Positions 1-6,253 of a stretch of DNA of 7,596 bases are shown here, piece by piece. Below the pieces are notes generated by a model. The model ran no database searches and was not told where the DNA came from. It saw nothing but the letters and a program-made list of their open reading frames with translations. Position 1 is the first letter of the stretch. The number at the start of each line of letters is the position of its first letter. Source of the stretch: an uncultured Dehalococcoidia bacterium (GTDB taxonomy: Bacteria; Chloroflexota; Dehalococcoidia; Tepidiformales; Tepidiformaceae); NCBI GenBank assembly GCA_937864275.1, contig CALMIW010000059.1:1-7596 (forward strand), in the 5' to 3' direction. The position numbers were made by a program, and so were the translations under genes.

Positions 1-2583
1 CGTCTTCTCCCGCGGCAGTTCGGGGTAGAGGAACTCGACCGCCTGCTCCTTGCGGATGCCCTCCCGGTTCGAGAGGAGGAGGAAGAACATCTCTTTCGCA
101 CGCGCACTCGCCCAGTCCTCGTCCCCGAGTTCCCGGCCGCCAACCTCCACTGCCACTCGCCCGAGGCTGTGGGCGCGCACCAGCGGGAACCGGCCGGGCA
201 GAGCCTCGGGGCCTTCCGGCGCCACCTGCGCCGATTCGAACGAGTGCCGCTCGAGGAGCACGCGGAAGGCAGCACCTGCGGACTTCCTGGTTGCTGCCCA
301 CTGGGCGAACATCGGGTTCTCGCGGACCAGCGGCACCAGCGACCCGACCATCCAGGGCTCCCTCAGTGCGACCGCGGCCCTGCTCAGGGCGTCCTCGGCC
401 TCCGGGCGCTTGCCGGCCTTGAAGCTCGCCATGGCGACGCGATACTCCGCCGCCGCGACCATCGGCAACACTTCCATCTGGGTGAAGCGCTCTACCGCCT
501 CGCCCGCCTCGTTAATGCTGACAACGTGGTTCCCGGCAGCCAGGTCCACGGCTGCCTGCTGCAGCTTGCACATCGCGATTTCGTAGGAGTTCGCCGAACT
601 GACGGCCACGAGGAGCGCGCGTCGCGAGAAGAAGTCGGCCTGCCCGATGTCGCCGGCGCCGAGCAGCGCCGCCGAGAGGCCGGCGATCGACAGCGCCGCC
701 AGCGACTCGTCGAGCGCGTCGGTCGCGCAGATGCGGATCGCTTCTTCGTAGTGCCGCTTCGCTGTTTCGAAGTGGCCAAGTGCCAGTTCCGCATCTCCGA
801 GTGAGGCGGTGGCGTAGGCCACGTTTCGCTGGTTTGCGCAGTTCTCGCCTTCCTCAACCGCCTCTTGCAGCACCGTCGAGGCGCTGGCGAAGTCGCCGGC
901 CTGGACGTGGGCCATGCCGAGGTTGTTCAGGACCCAGCCGAGGTTCGAAGACCGTCCGAGAGAACGCCAGCCCTGGGCCGCGCGCGTCAGCACGGTGACC
1001 GCCCCGGGCGCGTCGCCGCGCATCGCGAGAGACTGCCCGAGGGTCGACCGGGCCAGCAAGCCGAGGGGCTCGATGCCGCGCCGTTCGCACTGTTCGATCA
1101 CGGTCCGAAGGAGCTCTTCGGCTTTGAGGAAGTCCCGGGTCACCGAGAGCTCGAACTCCGCGAGGTGGTACTTCACCTCGGCCCGCAGCTCGGCATCGAG
1201 TTCGGGCTCCAGTTCGCTCAGCTGCAGCGCCGTCGAACGCGCGTCGTCGAGCCGCCCAAGCAGTCTCAGGGCGCGGACCCGCGCCAGCAGGGCGTGGGCC
1301 TGGGGACCCAGGGGCGTGCGCGCGTCGTGCAGCATCCCGTTCGCCCGGCGCACCGCATCCTCGGGGTCGCCCGTGTGCGCGAGCAGGCGCGACGCGATCC
1401 CCCGAAGCAACGGCCGCCGCCGAAGCGTGGGCTCGCTGATGCAGTCGAAGGCCCGCTGCAGCAGGGTCAGGCTGCCCTGGACGATGAGGCGGGGGCTGTG
1501 GTCTTCCAGCAGGGCCGCGAGCTGGTGCTCGTTCCCGCCGGACCGGGTGAACTCGATGGCCTCGGCGATGCTCCCGGAGAGCACCATCTCGTCGATCACG
1601 GCCTGGAACGCCCGCGCGTAACCGTCAGGGTCTGCCTCGTCGAACTCGTTCGCGATGAACTGCCGCAACAACGGGTTCAGCCGGAACTCCACCGGCGAAA
1701 GCTGCTCGCAGAGGAAATCGCGCGAAGCGAGCCACGAAGTCATCGCCCGCCACACTGCCGGCCCGAACGCGGCCTCCACGCAGGCCCTGCTGATCGACGG
1801 CTGCAGAGAGAGCTGGCGGAACGCCGCCTGCAGGTCGGTAGGGACGCGGTCCCACACTTCCCACTTCAAGTACTGATCGAACGCGGCGGTTCCCATGCCG
1901 TCGGGCGAGCCGCCACCCGCGAGCGACGCGATCACGCCAACCGGCCACCCGCCGGTCGCCGCCTGCAGGTCCGCCGGACTGGTCGCGGAACCATACTCCG
2001 CGATCGCCAGCCGGATCTCCTCGGTCGTGAACCCCAGCTCGGAGCTGTCGACGACGGCAATCTCTCCGGTCGCGATGGCACCATTCAGGGTCGGGAGGAA
2101 CGGACGCTCTCGCCCGGCGAGAACCACTTCGTTCCCCTCCGGGATGCAACTCAACAGCCAGCCGAGCAGCTGCGCCGCTTCGCGGTTGTCCACCAGTTCG
2201 TGGATGTTGTCGAGGACGAGAATGAACGGGCGCTCGGAAGCGCTCACGGCCTTCGCCATCTCGGCGCCGACGTAGGCTTGCAGGTCGCTCACCTTCGAGG
2301 CAGTCGCCGGCGGCTCGATGTCGAGGCGCCCGGAAAACGCAATGCCAACCTGGTGTGCCAGGTTCTCCGGCGAGCCGGAAGTCGAGTCCAGCGAAAGCCA
2401 ATGACAGGCGTAATCGAGGTCGGCCACGAACTGGGCCAGCAGCGTGGTCTTCCCGTAACCGGCCGGGGCCTCGACGACGGTGACACCGTTGCCGATGGCG
2501 CCGTGAAGCCGCGCCAGCAGCCGCTCACGGCCAATCACGCGCTTCGAGAGCCTGGGGATAGTCGACCGGCCGGTATGCGTCAT
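1..2583 (-). CDS. STAND-type ATPase/TPR transcriptional regulator with C-terminal SARP/AfsR-like winged helix (3' end cut by window edge)
   Basis: The reverse strand is open for 861 codons from the ATG at 2583 to base 1 with no stop. The N-terminus carries a MalT-like P-loop, APAGYGKTTLLAQF (residues 39-52), and a Walker B-like strand LVLDN with Asp125. Helical repeats of TPR type follow, clearest at about 507-620 (for example LNNLGMAHVQAGDFASA near 552). From about residue 806 a segment reading SLGRVAVEVGG, then a Trp (824), AKEMFFLLLSN and FLYPELP matches the start of the OmpR/SARP winged helix. A BTAD domain probably follows outside the window. Such proteins are cytosolic signal-integrating NTPase switches that bind DNA; the ligand and targets are unknown. 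ATG 2583 is the only ATG/GTG/TTG in frame for about 250 bases upstream, but it has only a weak AAGGGG 12 bases before it. The family is clear; the regulon is not. Divergence from the CAP gene makes that gene a candidate target. Confidence 0.88.
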   Translation of the reverse strand, partial: MTHTGRSTIPRLSKRVIGRERLLARLHGAIGNGVTVVEAPAGYGKTTLLAQFVADLDYACHWLSLDSTSGSPENLAHQVGIAFSGRLDIEPPATASKVSDLQAYVGAEMAKAVSASERPFILVLDNIHELVDNREAAQLLGWLLSCIPEGNEVVLAGRERPFLPTLNGAIATGEIAVVDSSELGFTTEEIRLAIAEYGSATSPADLQAATGGWPVGVIASLAGGGSPDGMGTAAFDQYLKWEVWDRVPTDLQAAFRQLSLQPSISRACVEAAFGPAVWRAMTSWLASRDFLCEQLSPVEFRLNPLLRQFIANEFDEADPDGYARAFQAVIDEMVLSGSIAEAIEFTRSGGNEHQLAALLEDHSPRLIVQGSLTLLQRAFDCISEPTLRRRPLLRGIASRLLAHTGDPEDAVRRANGMLHDARTPLGPQAHALLARVRALRLLGRLDDARSTALQLSELEPELDAELRAEVKYHLAEFELSVTRDFLKAEELLRTVIEQCERRGIEPLGLLARSTLGQSLAMRGDAPGAVTVLTRAAQGWRSLGRSSNLGWVLNNLGMAHVQAGDFASASTVLQEAVEEGENCANQRNVAYATASLGDAELALGHFETAKRHYEEAIRICATDALDESLAALSIAGLSAALLGAGDIGQADFFSRRALLVAVSSANSYEIAMCKLQQAAVDLAAGNHVVSINEAGEAVERFTQMEVLPMVAAAEYRVAMASFKAGKRPEAEDALSRAAVALREPWMVGSLVPLVRENPMFAQWAATRKSAGAAFRVLLERHSFESAQVAPEGPEALPGRFPLVRAHSLGRVAVEVGGRELGDEDWASARAKEMFFLLLSNREGIRKEQAVEFLYPELPREKT

Positions 2584-2665
2584 GGAACCGGGCAGCCCCT
2601 TCGCCGACGAATTCTGAGACCGAATGGTATCCGTTTCCTCCTGGCAATGCCACGGCGGCCTTTTC

Positions 2666-2693
2666 TTGACGCCCGCGCGACCGTGCGTGTTAT
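2666..2693 (+). promoter_or_regulatory. Candidate sigma70-type promoter for the CAP-domain gene
   Basis: TTGACG (2666-2671, five of six consensus bases) lies 16 bases before TGTTAT (2688-2693, four of six). Transcription would begin near 2700, about 30 bases before the preferred CAP start at 2731. This was found by eye only. It sits in the 147-bp divergent region shared with the leftward regulator. Confidence 0.45.
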
Positions 2694-2734
2694 GGTCAGT
2701 TCGAAAACCAGCGCCCCCGCGGTTGGTGTTATGG
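2687..2734 (+). repeat. 9-bp direct repeat GTGTTATGG x2 in the divergent control region
   Basis: GTGTTATGG occurs at 2687-2695 and again at 2726-2734, offset by 39 bases. The first copy covers the candidate -10 element and an in-frame ATG (2692). The second covers the preferred CAP start codon (2731). It could be a pair of regulator half-sites, a duplicated start region, or chance. Confidence 0.5.
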
Positions 2735-3462
2735 CACGTTGGCTTATCGCAGCCGGGCTCATCCCGGCGCTCATCTCCATCTGGATAGTCTCCCGGAGCG
2801 AACCCGCTCAGGCTGCCGGCCCCTGCGGCACCACGCACGACGCGGTGGATACCGAAGAACAACAGTTCCTCACACTCCTCCAGGCGTGGCGCTCTACGAA
2901 CGGCGTCTCCAACGAACCCGTGCAGCTCTCCGGTGCGCTGAACCGGGCCGCGGCCTGGTTCGCCGAATGGCAGGTGACGAACGGCGCGAACGGCGGCCAC
3001 AACGATGGCTTTGGACGTACCTGGGTCCAGCGTGCGATCGACTGCGGCTACACCGGTACGACCTCCGGCGGCACGCCCTACGCCTATGGCAGCGGTGAGG
3101 GCATCTACGCGGTCTCCGGCAGCTCGGCGCCGAACGTGGGGCCGGCGGCGGCACTCCAGGGGATGGCCAACCACGGCGGCAGCGGTATCTACATGAGCGG
3201 CTCCGGCAGCCTTCCCGCGAAGTGCTACGGCGTCGCCGTTCGCCGGAACGGAAACAGCGTTGCCTGGGTTGTGGTCATCGCGCAGTACCCGAATGCCCTC
3301 GCCTGTCCGGCAGGCGCTGGCGGCGGGCCCACCGCTTCCCCGTCCACCACCACGACCACGACGCCGACCCCAACGGCCACGCCTTCGCCAACTCCGACGG
3401 CAACACCTTCACCCACGCCTTCCGTCTTCCGCTCGTGGTTCTCGCTGCTCTCGAAAGACTGA
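2731..3462 (+). CDS. Secreted CAP/SCP-domain (SCP-PR1-like) protein with Thr/Pro-rich C-terminal tail
   Basis: The product is 243 residues. Residues 1-29 form a signal peptide: Arg3, a hydrophobic core LIAAGLIPALISIWIV, and an AQA/AA cleavage site near residue 28. A CAP domain follows (about 40-190): an EEQQFLTLLQAWR helix, ALNRAAAWFAEW, then GHNDGFGR with His90, WVQRAIDCGY, GSGEGIYA with Glu123, and NHGGSG with His148. It ends in a strand reading VAWVVVIAQY. His90, Glu123 and His148 fit three of the four CAP cavity residues; I cannot place the fourth. Four cysteines (32, 105, 165, 192) could form two disulfides outside the cell. Residues 200-231 are low-complexity Thr/Pro/Ala/Ser, and the end is VFRSWFSLLSKD. 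ATG 2731 is preferred because the signal peptide begins there; ATG 2692, in frame, would add 13 residues. CAP proteins have varied roles, so no specific activity is claimed. Confidence 0.85.
   Translation: MARWLIAAGLIPALISIWIVSRSEPAQAAGPCGTTHDAVDTEEQQFLTLLQAWRSTNGVSNEPVQLSGALNRAAAWFAEWQVTNGANGGHNDGFGRTWVQRAIDCGYTGTTSGGTPYAYGSGEGIYAVSGSSAPNVGPAAALQGMANHGGSGIYMSGSGSLPAKCYGVAVRRNGNSVAWVVVIAQYPNALACPAGAGGGPTASPSTTTTTTPTPTATPSPTPTATPSPTPSVFRSWFSLLSKD
3367..3414 (+). repeat. Tandem 8-residue TPTATPSP repeat in the CAP protein tail
   Basis: Two perfect amino-acid copies of TPTATPSP are encoded at 3367-3390 and 3391-3414, flanked by further Thr/Pro codons. The copies differ at several third codon positions, so the protein repeat is better conserved than the DNA. 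This fits an extended surface linker or O-glycosylation target rather than a fresh duplication. Confidence 0.8.
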
Positions 3463-3500
3463 CGCTGCGCCGCTCGCGCCAGCCATTAGCGGACACGCCA

Positions 3501-3532
3501 AACGGCGCCCCTCCCGTTGGGATGGCGCCGTT
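3501..3532. terminator. GC-rich hairpin between convergent CAP and flp genes
   Basis: AACGGCGCC (3501-3509) pairs perfectly with GGCGCCGTT (3524-3532) around a 14-base loop. It lies between the stops of two converging genes (3462 and 3557), the usual place for a shared terminator. Neither strand shows a proper U-run after the stem, so it may be a weak or factor-assisted terminator or an mRNA 3' end protector. Confidence 0.55.
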
Positions 3533-3556
3533 CGCGTTGCGTGTGCCTGTTTCGGC

Positions 3557-3748
3557 CTAAAGCGCCCCGGGCAGGACCGTGAAACCGTCTGAGTTCACGA
3601 TGGCCGAACCGAGCCCCGTCAACGCGGCGATACAAACAACCGCGATGAGCCCGAGGATGAGCGCGTATTCGGCGAGGCCCTGGCCGGCCTCATCCGATTC
3701 GGCGCGCGTTACCCGGCGCACCAGCAGCGTGGTCAAATGCCGCTTCAT
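3557..3748 (-). CDS. flp: Flp/Fap-type pilin (Tad pilus major subunit family)
   Basis: This 63-residue protein has a basic, polar N-terminal leader (MKRHLTTLLVRRVTRAESDEAG) followed by QGLAEYALILGLIAVVCIAALTGLG. That fits the Flp prepilin pattern. A TadV/PilD-type peptidase would cut after Gly23, giving a mature protein with Glu and Tyr at positions 5 and 6 and a single hydrophobic helix. Subunits of this family polymerise into tight-adherence pili after insertion in the cytoplasmic membrane. The start at 3748 is supported by GGGAGAG 6-12 bases upstream. No tad assembly genes are in the window, so assembly must depend on a locus elsewhere. It is co-directional with the GDPD-like gene but separated by 119 bases, so it is probably an independent unit. 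Confidence 0.9.
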   Translation of the reverse strand: MKRHLTTLLVRRVTRAESDEAGQGLAEYALILGLIAVVCIAALTGLGSAIVNSDGFTVLPGAL

Positions 3749-3753
3749 AGTTC

Positions 3754-3780
3754 TTCTCTCCCTGCTCGAGTTCTCTCCCT
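3754..3780 (-). repeat. Duplicated purine-rich leader element (AGGGAGAGAA x2) before flp
   Basis: Read leftward, the 10-mer AGGGAGAGAA occurs at 3780-3771 and again at 3763-3754, offset by 17 bases. The copy nearer the gene supplies the Shine-Dalgarno sequence of flp. The other could be a standby ribosome site, a binding site for an RNA regulator, or an mRNA stabiliser. The repeat is certain; the function is not. Confidence 0.6.
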
Positions 3781-3808
3781 ATCCCTCTAGTCGGCAGGGA
3801 ATACCCGC

Positions 3809-3831
3809 CGCACCCGTGAACACCGGGTGCG
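3809..3831. other. 8-bp hairpin between the GDPD-like gene and flp
   Basis: CGCACCCG (3809-3816) pairs with CGGGTGCG (3824-3831) around a 7-base loop. It lies 36 bases beyond the stop of the leftward GDPD-like gene. It may end that transcript or sit in the flp leader. There is no U-run, so the terminator role is uncertain. Confidence 0.45.
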
Positions 3832-3867
3832 ATTGCGTGTCTCGACGGTTACGAATTTACAGACGGT

Positions 3868-4782
3868 TTACACAAGGTCGAGTTCCAGGAGCGCCGCCGC
3901 GTCCGACGCTACCGCAGCCGCACAGTCGGTGATGATCGTCTCCGTCCCGGATTCGAACAGCCGGCGGACCACCGCCGCCCGCGCCGGCGTGTCTTCCCGA
4001 ATGGTCCAGGCTGCCAGGGCGCAGCCGTCGTCGTGCAGGTGCTCTCCCAGCGGCACTCCAAGCTCCGCCAGCCGCAGCACCGTCTGAATGTCCACCATCC
4101 ATTCGACCGCGGCCGGCAGGAGCCCGCGCAGGTCGCGGATCCGGCTTTCGATGTATTCCTCCGCCGAAGCCTGTCGGATCGCGGCGAGCGGCGCGTCGTC
4201 CCACAAGCCGTGCACGCCCATCGCCCGCGGCCCTTCGGCTCCGACCGGACGGGCCGGGTTGTAGTGCCATTGCAGCGTCGGATCGAACGCAACGGGCACC
4301 CGGGCCAGCTGCCTCAGGTTCCAGTGTGCCTGCGAACCGACGATGACCTGGTCCCCCAGCGGGGCGAGCGCGGTTTTCAGCGAAGCCGCTCGCGCCGGTG
4401 AGATTGGCCTCATTAGCTTCAAGTCGACCTGCAGGAGCGTGCCGCTTCCTCGCATCAGATCCACTACGTCCTCGAGGAAGCAGAGCCCGTGGTTCTCGTC
4501 CCTTCTATAACGGACGCTTCGCACGTCGCGCCGGGAAAGCGCCGCGATGACACCGGCGCCCGTCGCGGCCTGATCCAGAGTCGAGTCGTGGAAGATCAGC
4601 ATCGAGTCGTCGGCCATGAACCGCACATCGACTTCGAGGCGAGGCACCCTGGCTTCGACGCATTCGCACACCGCGGCGAGGGAGTTCGGTGGGAAGTGCC
4701 CGGAGAGGGTTGCACTGTGACAACAGAGCACTCGGCGTCGTCCAGCGACGCACGGCTCGAGGTCTCCGGCAGGGTTGCTCAC
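3868..4782 (-). CDS. Divergent glycerophosphodiester phosphodiesterase (GDPD) family protein
   Basis: The 304-residue frame shows the GDPD TIM-barrel landmarks in order: a strand ending in His22, PNSLAA (32-37), LEVDVRFMADDSMLIFHDSTL (49-69) with Glu50, Asp52 and His65, QVDLK (118-122), and AAWTIRE (257-263) followed by IITD (283-286). Family members hydrolyse glycerophosphodiesters from phospholipid turnover to glycerol-3-phosphate and an alcohol, with a divalent metal. Several signature residues differ: the usual HRG is HSA (22-24), PEN is PPN (31-33), and the later metal-ligand Glu appears as Asp120. Substrate or activity may therefore have shifted. No signal peptide or membrane helix is visible, so it is probably cytosolic. 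The start is uncertain: GTG 4782 has no good ribosome site, and GTG 4731 (Val18) would place the first strand at the N-terminus, as is common in the family. Confidence 0.82.
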   Translation of the reverse strand: MSNPAGDLEPCVAGRRRVLCCHSATLSGHFPPNSLAAVCECVEARVPRLEVDVRFMADDSMLIFHDSTLDQAATGAGVIAALSRRDVRSVRYRRDENHGLCFLEDVVDLMRGSGTLLQVDLKLMRPISPARAASLKTALAPLGDQVIVGSQAHWNLRQLARVPVAFDPTLQWHYNPARPVGAEGPRAMGVHGLWDDAPLAAIRQASAEEYIESRIRDLRGLLPAAVEWMVDIQTVLRLAELGVPLGEHLHDDGCALAAWTIREDTPARAAVVRRLFESGTETIITDCAAAVASDAAALLELDLV

Positions 4783-4981
4783 ATGTGTAGTATTCGGCAG
4801 CTCCGCCCTACGGCGTAAATCAGCTGGCAGCCTTCAAACGATGCCGCAATTTGTGCCACTTGATTCCCGCATCTCGTTACATGCAGCGGGGCGCATACCG
4901 CTAATCACGTTATTATAGTTAAGTCGCGGGGATTTGCCGCCAAGCAAATAGCCCGTGATATACTCCCGCGCGTCCTGAGGG
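4783..4981. promoter_or_regulatory. Gene-free stretch with candidate promoter for tRNA-Lys
   Basis: This 199-base stretch lies between the divergent GDPD-like gene and tRNA-Lys and holds no convincing ORF. It contains the most AT-rich patch of the window (around 4903-4922). Further right, TATACT (4959-4964, five of six -10 bases) lies 17 bases before the mature tRNA, with a poor -35 candidate TTGCCG at 4934-4939 (19-base spacer). Transcription would start near 4971. I found no clear promoter for the leftward gene. Confidence 0.45.
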
Positions 4982-5057
<76 letters not shown>

Positions 5058-5108
5058 CCTCCCTGTTCCGAACGGGCGCGCGAAATCGTGCCCGGATAGC
5101 CACCGCGT

Positions 5109-5190
5109 GGGGAAGTGTCGGAACTGGCAGACGAGCATGACTTAGGATCATGTGCCGCAAGGCGTGGGAGTTCGAGTCTCCCCTTCCCCA
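5109..5190 (+). tRNA. trnL: tRNA-Leu (anticodon UAG), CCA not encoded
   Basis: The acceptor stem GGGGAAG (5109-5115) pairs with CTTCCCC (5183-5189). The anticodon stem CATGA/TCATG holds loop CTTAGGA with anticodon TAG. The long class II variable arm has a GCC-GCAA-GGC stem, and the T arm is GGGAG-TTCGAGT-CTCCC. Discriminator A5190 is followed by CAC, so CCA must be added by nucleotidyltransferase, unlike the neighbouring tRNA-Lys. The 51-base gap between the two tRNAs suggests one transcript. Confidence 0.96.
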
Positions 5191-5233
5191 CACACTCGAA
5201 AACGTAACAATGGGGTCACGCGGCGTCGCCGCA

Positions 5234-5253
5234 CCATCCGGTGGGACGGATGG
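5234..5253 (+). other. Hairpin in the oppD leader just before its ribosome site
   Basis: CCATCCG (5234-5240) pairs with CGGATGG (5247-5253) around a 6-base loop. It ends 4 bases before AAGGAG (5258-5263), the Shine-Dalgarno sequence of the oppD-like gene. A smaller GCGGC/GCCGC stem sits at 5220-5232. They could mark the 3' end of the tRNA transcript or shape translation of the ATPase gene; no U-run is present. Confidence 0.4.
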
Positions 5254-5268
5254 GCGAAAGGAGAAGGG

Positions 5269-6253
5269 ATGGCGCTACTCGAGGTCAAAGACCTGCGAAC
5301 GTACTTCTTTACGCAGGAGGGGACCGTCAAGGCCGTTGACGGGACATCCTATGTCGTTGAAGAAGGCGAAACGCTTGGGCTCGTGGGTGAATCGGGTTGT
5401 GGTAAGAGCGTTTCCGCGCTCTCCATCCTCCGCCTCATACCCCAGCCGCCAGGCAAAATCGTCTCGGGCGAAATCCTGTTCCAGGGCCGGGACATCCTCA
5501 AGCTCGACGAGGATGAGATCCGGAAGATCCGTGGGAACGATATCGCCATGGTCTTCCAGGAGCCGATGACGTCGCTCAACCCTGTGTTGACGATCGGCCG
5601 CCAGATGACCGAGGCGCTCGAGCTCCACATGGACCTCCATGGCAAGGCCGCCCGCGACCGCGCCGCCGAACTGCTGGAGATGGTCGGCATCCCCGAGGCC
5701 CGCAACCGCCTCGATGACTACCCGCACCAGTTCTCCGGCGGCATGCGCCGGCGCGGGATGACCGCCATGGCCATGAGCTGCAACCCGAAGCTGCTGATCG
5801 CCGACGAGCCGACCACCGCGCTCGACGTGACCATCCAGGCCCAGATCCTGGAAGTCATGAGCCGCCTGAGCCGCGAATTCGGCACCGCCGTCATTATCAT
5901 CACCCACAACCTCGGCGTGGTTGCCCGCTACGCCGACCGCGTGAACGTGATGTACGCCGGCAAAGTGATCGAAACCGCCTCCGCAACCGAGCTCTACAAC
6001 AACCCGAAGCACCCGTACACCGTGGGCCTGCTCAACTCCGTCCCGCGTCTCGATGAGACCCGGAAGGAAAAGCTCGTCCCCATCGAGGGCCTTCCACCGG
6101 ACCTCGCCCATCTGCCGCCCGGGTGTCCCTTCTACCCGCGCTGCGCGTGGCGTGTGGACCGCTGCAAGGAAGAGTATCCGCCCTTCAAGCTCGTCGCCGA
6201 AAAGCACTACGCGGCGTGCTGGGAATCTGATCGTGTCCGTCGGGAGGTGCCAG

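Noticed and set aside
1625..2401. Reverse-strand 258-codon ORF inside the regulator
   Set aside because: It is a shifted frame of the regulator with Arg/Gly-rich content and no motif; the true frame carries the ATPase.
865..2730. Very long rightward open frame that runs into the CAP gene in the same phase
   Set aside because: It is the exact codon-phase antisense of the regulator. It stays open because the sense strand, being GC-rich, avoids TTA, CTA and TCA codons. Its translation is Arg/Pro/Gln-rich without domains, while the reverse strand has P-loop, TPR and winged-helix motifs.
3345..3423. Thr/Pro codon-rich stretch considered as a DNA repeat array or CRISPR
   Set aside because: The repeat unit is 24 bases without spacers, copies differ at third positions, and it is in frame within a protein tail.
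5152..5268. 39-codon N-terminal extension of the oppD-like frame
   Set aside because: It would start inside tRNA-Leu and adds residues not seen in the family; the ATG at 5269 has a good ribosome site and begins at the conserved strand.
6053..6253. Extension of the oppF-like gene upstream to ATG 6053
   Set aside because: It would overlap the oppD-like gene by over 200 bases with unrelated composition; TTG 6254 has GGGAGG at proper distance.
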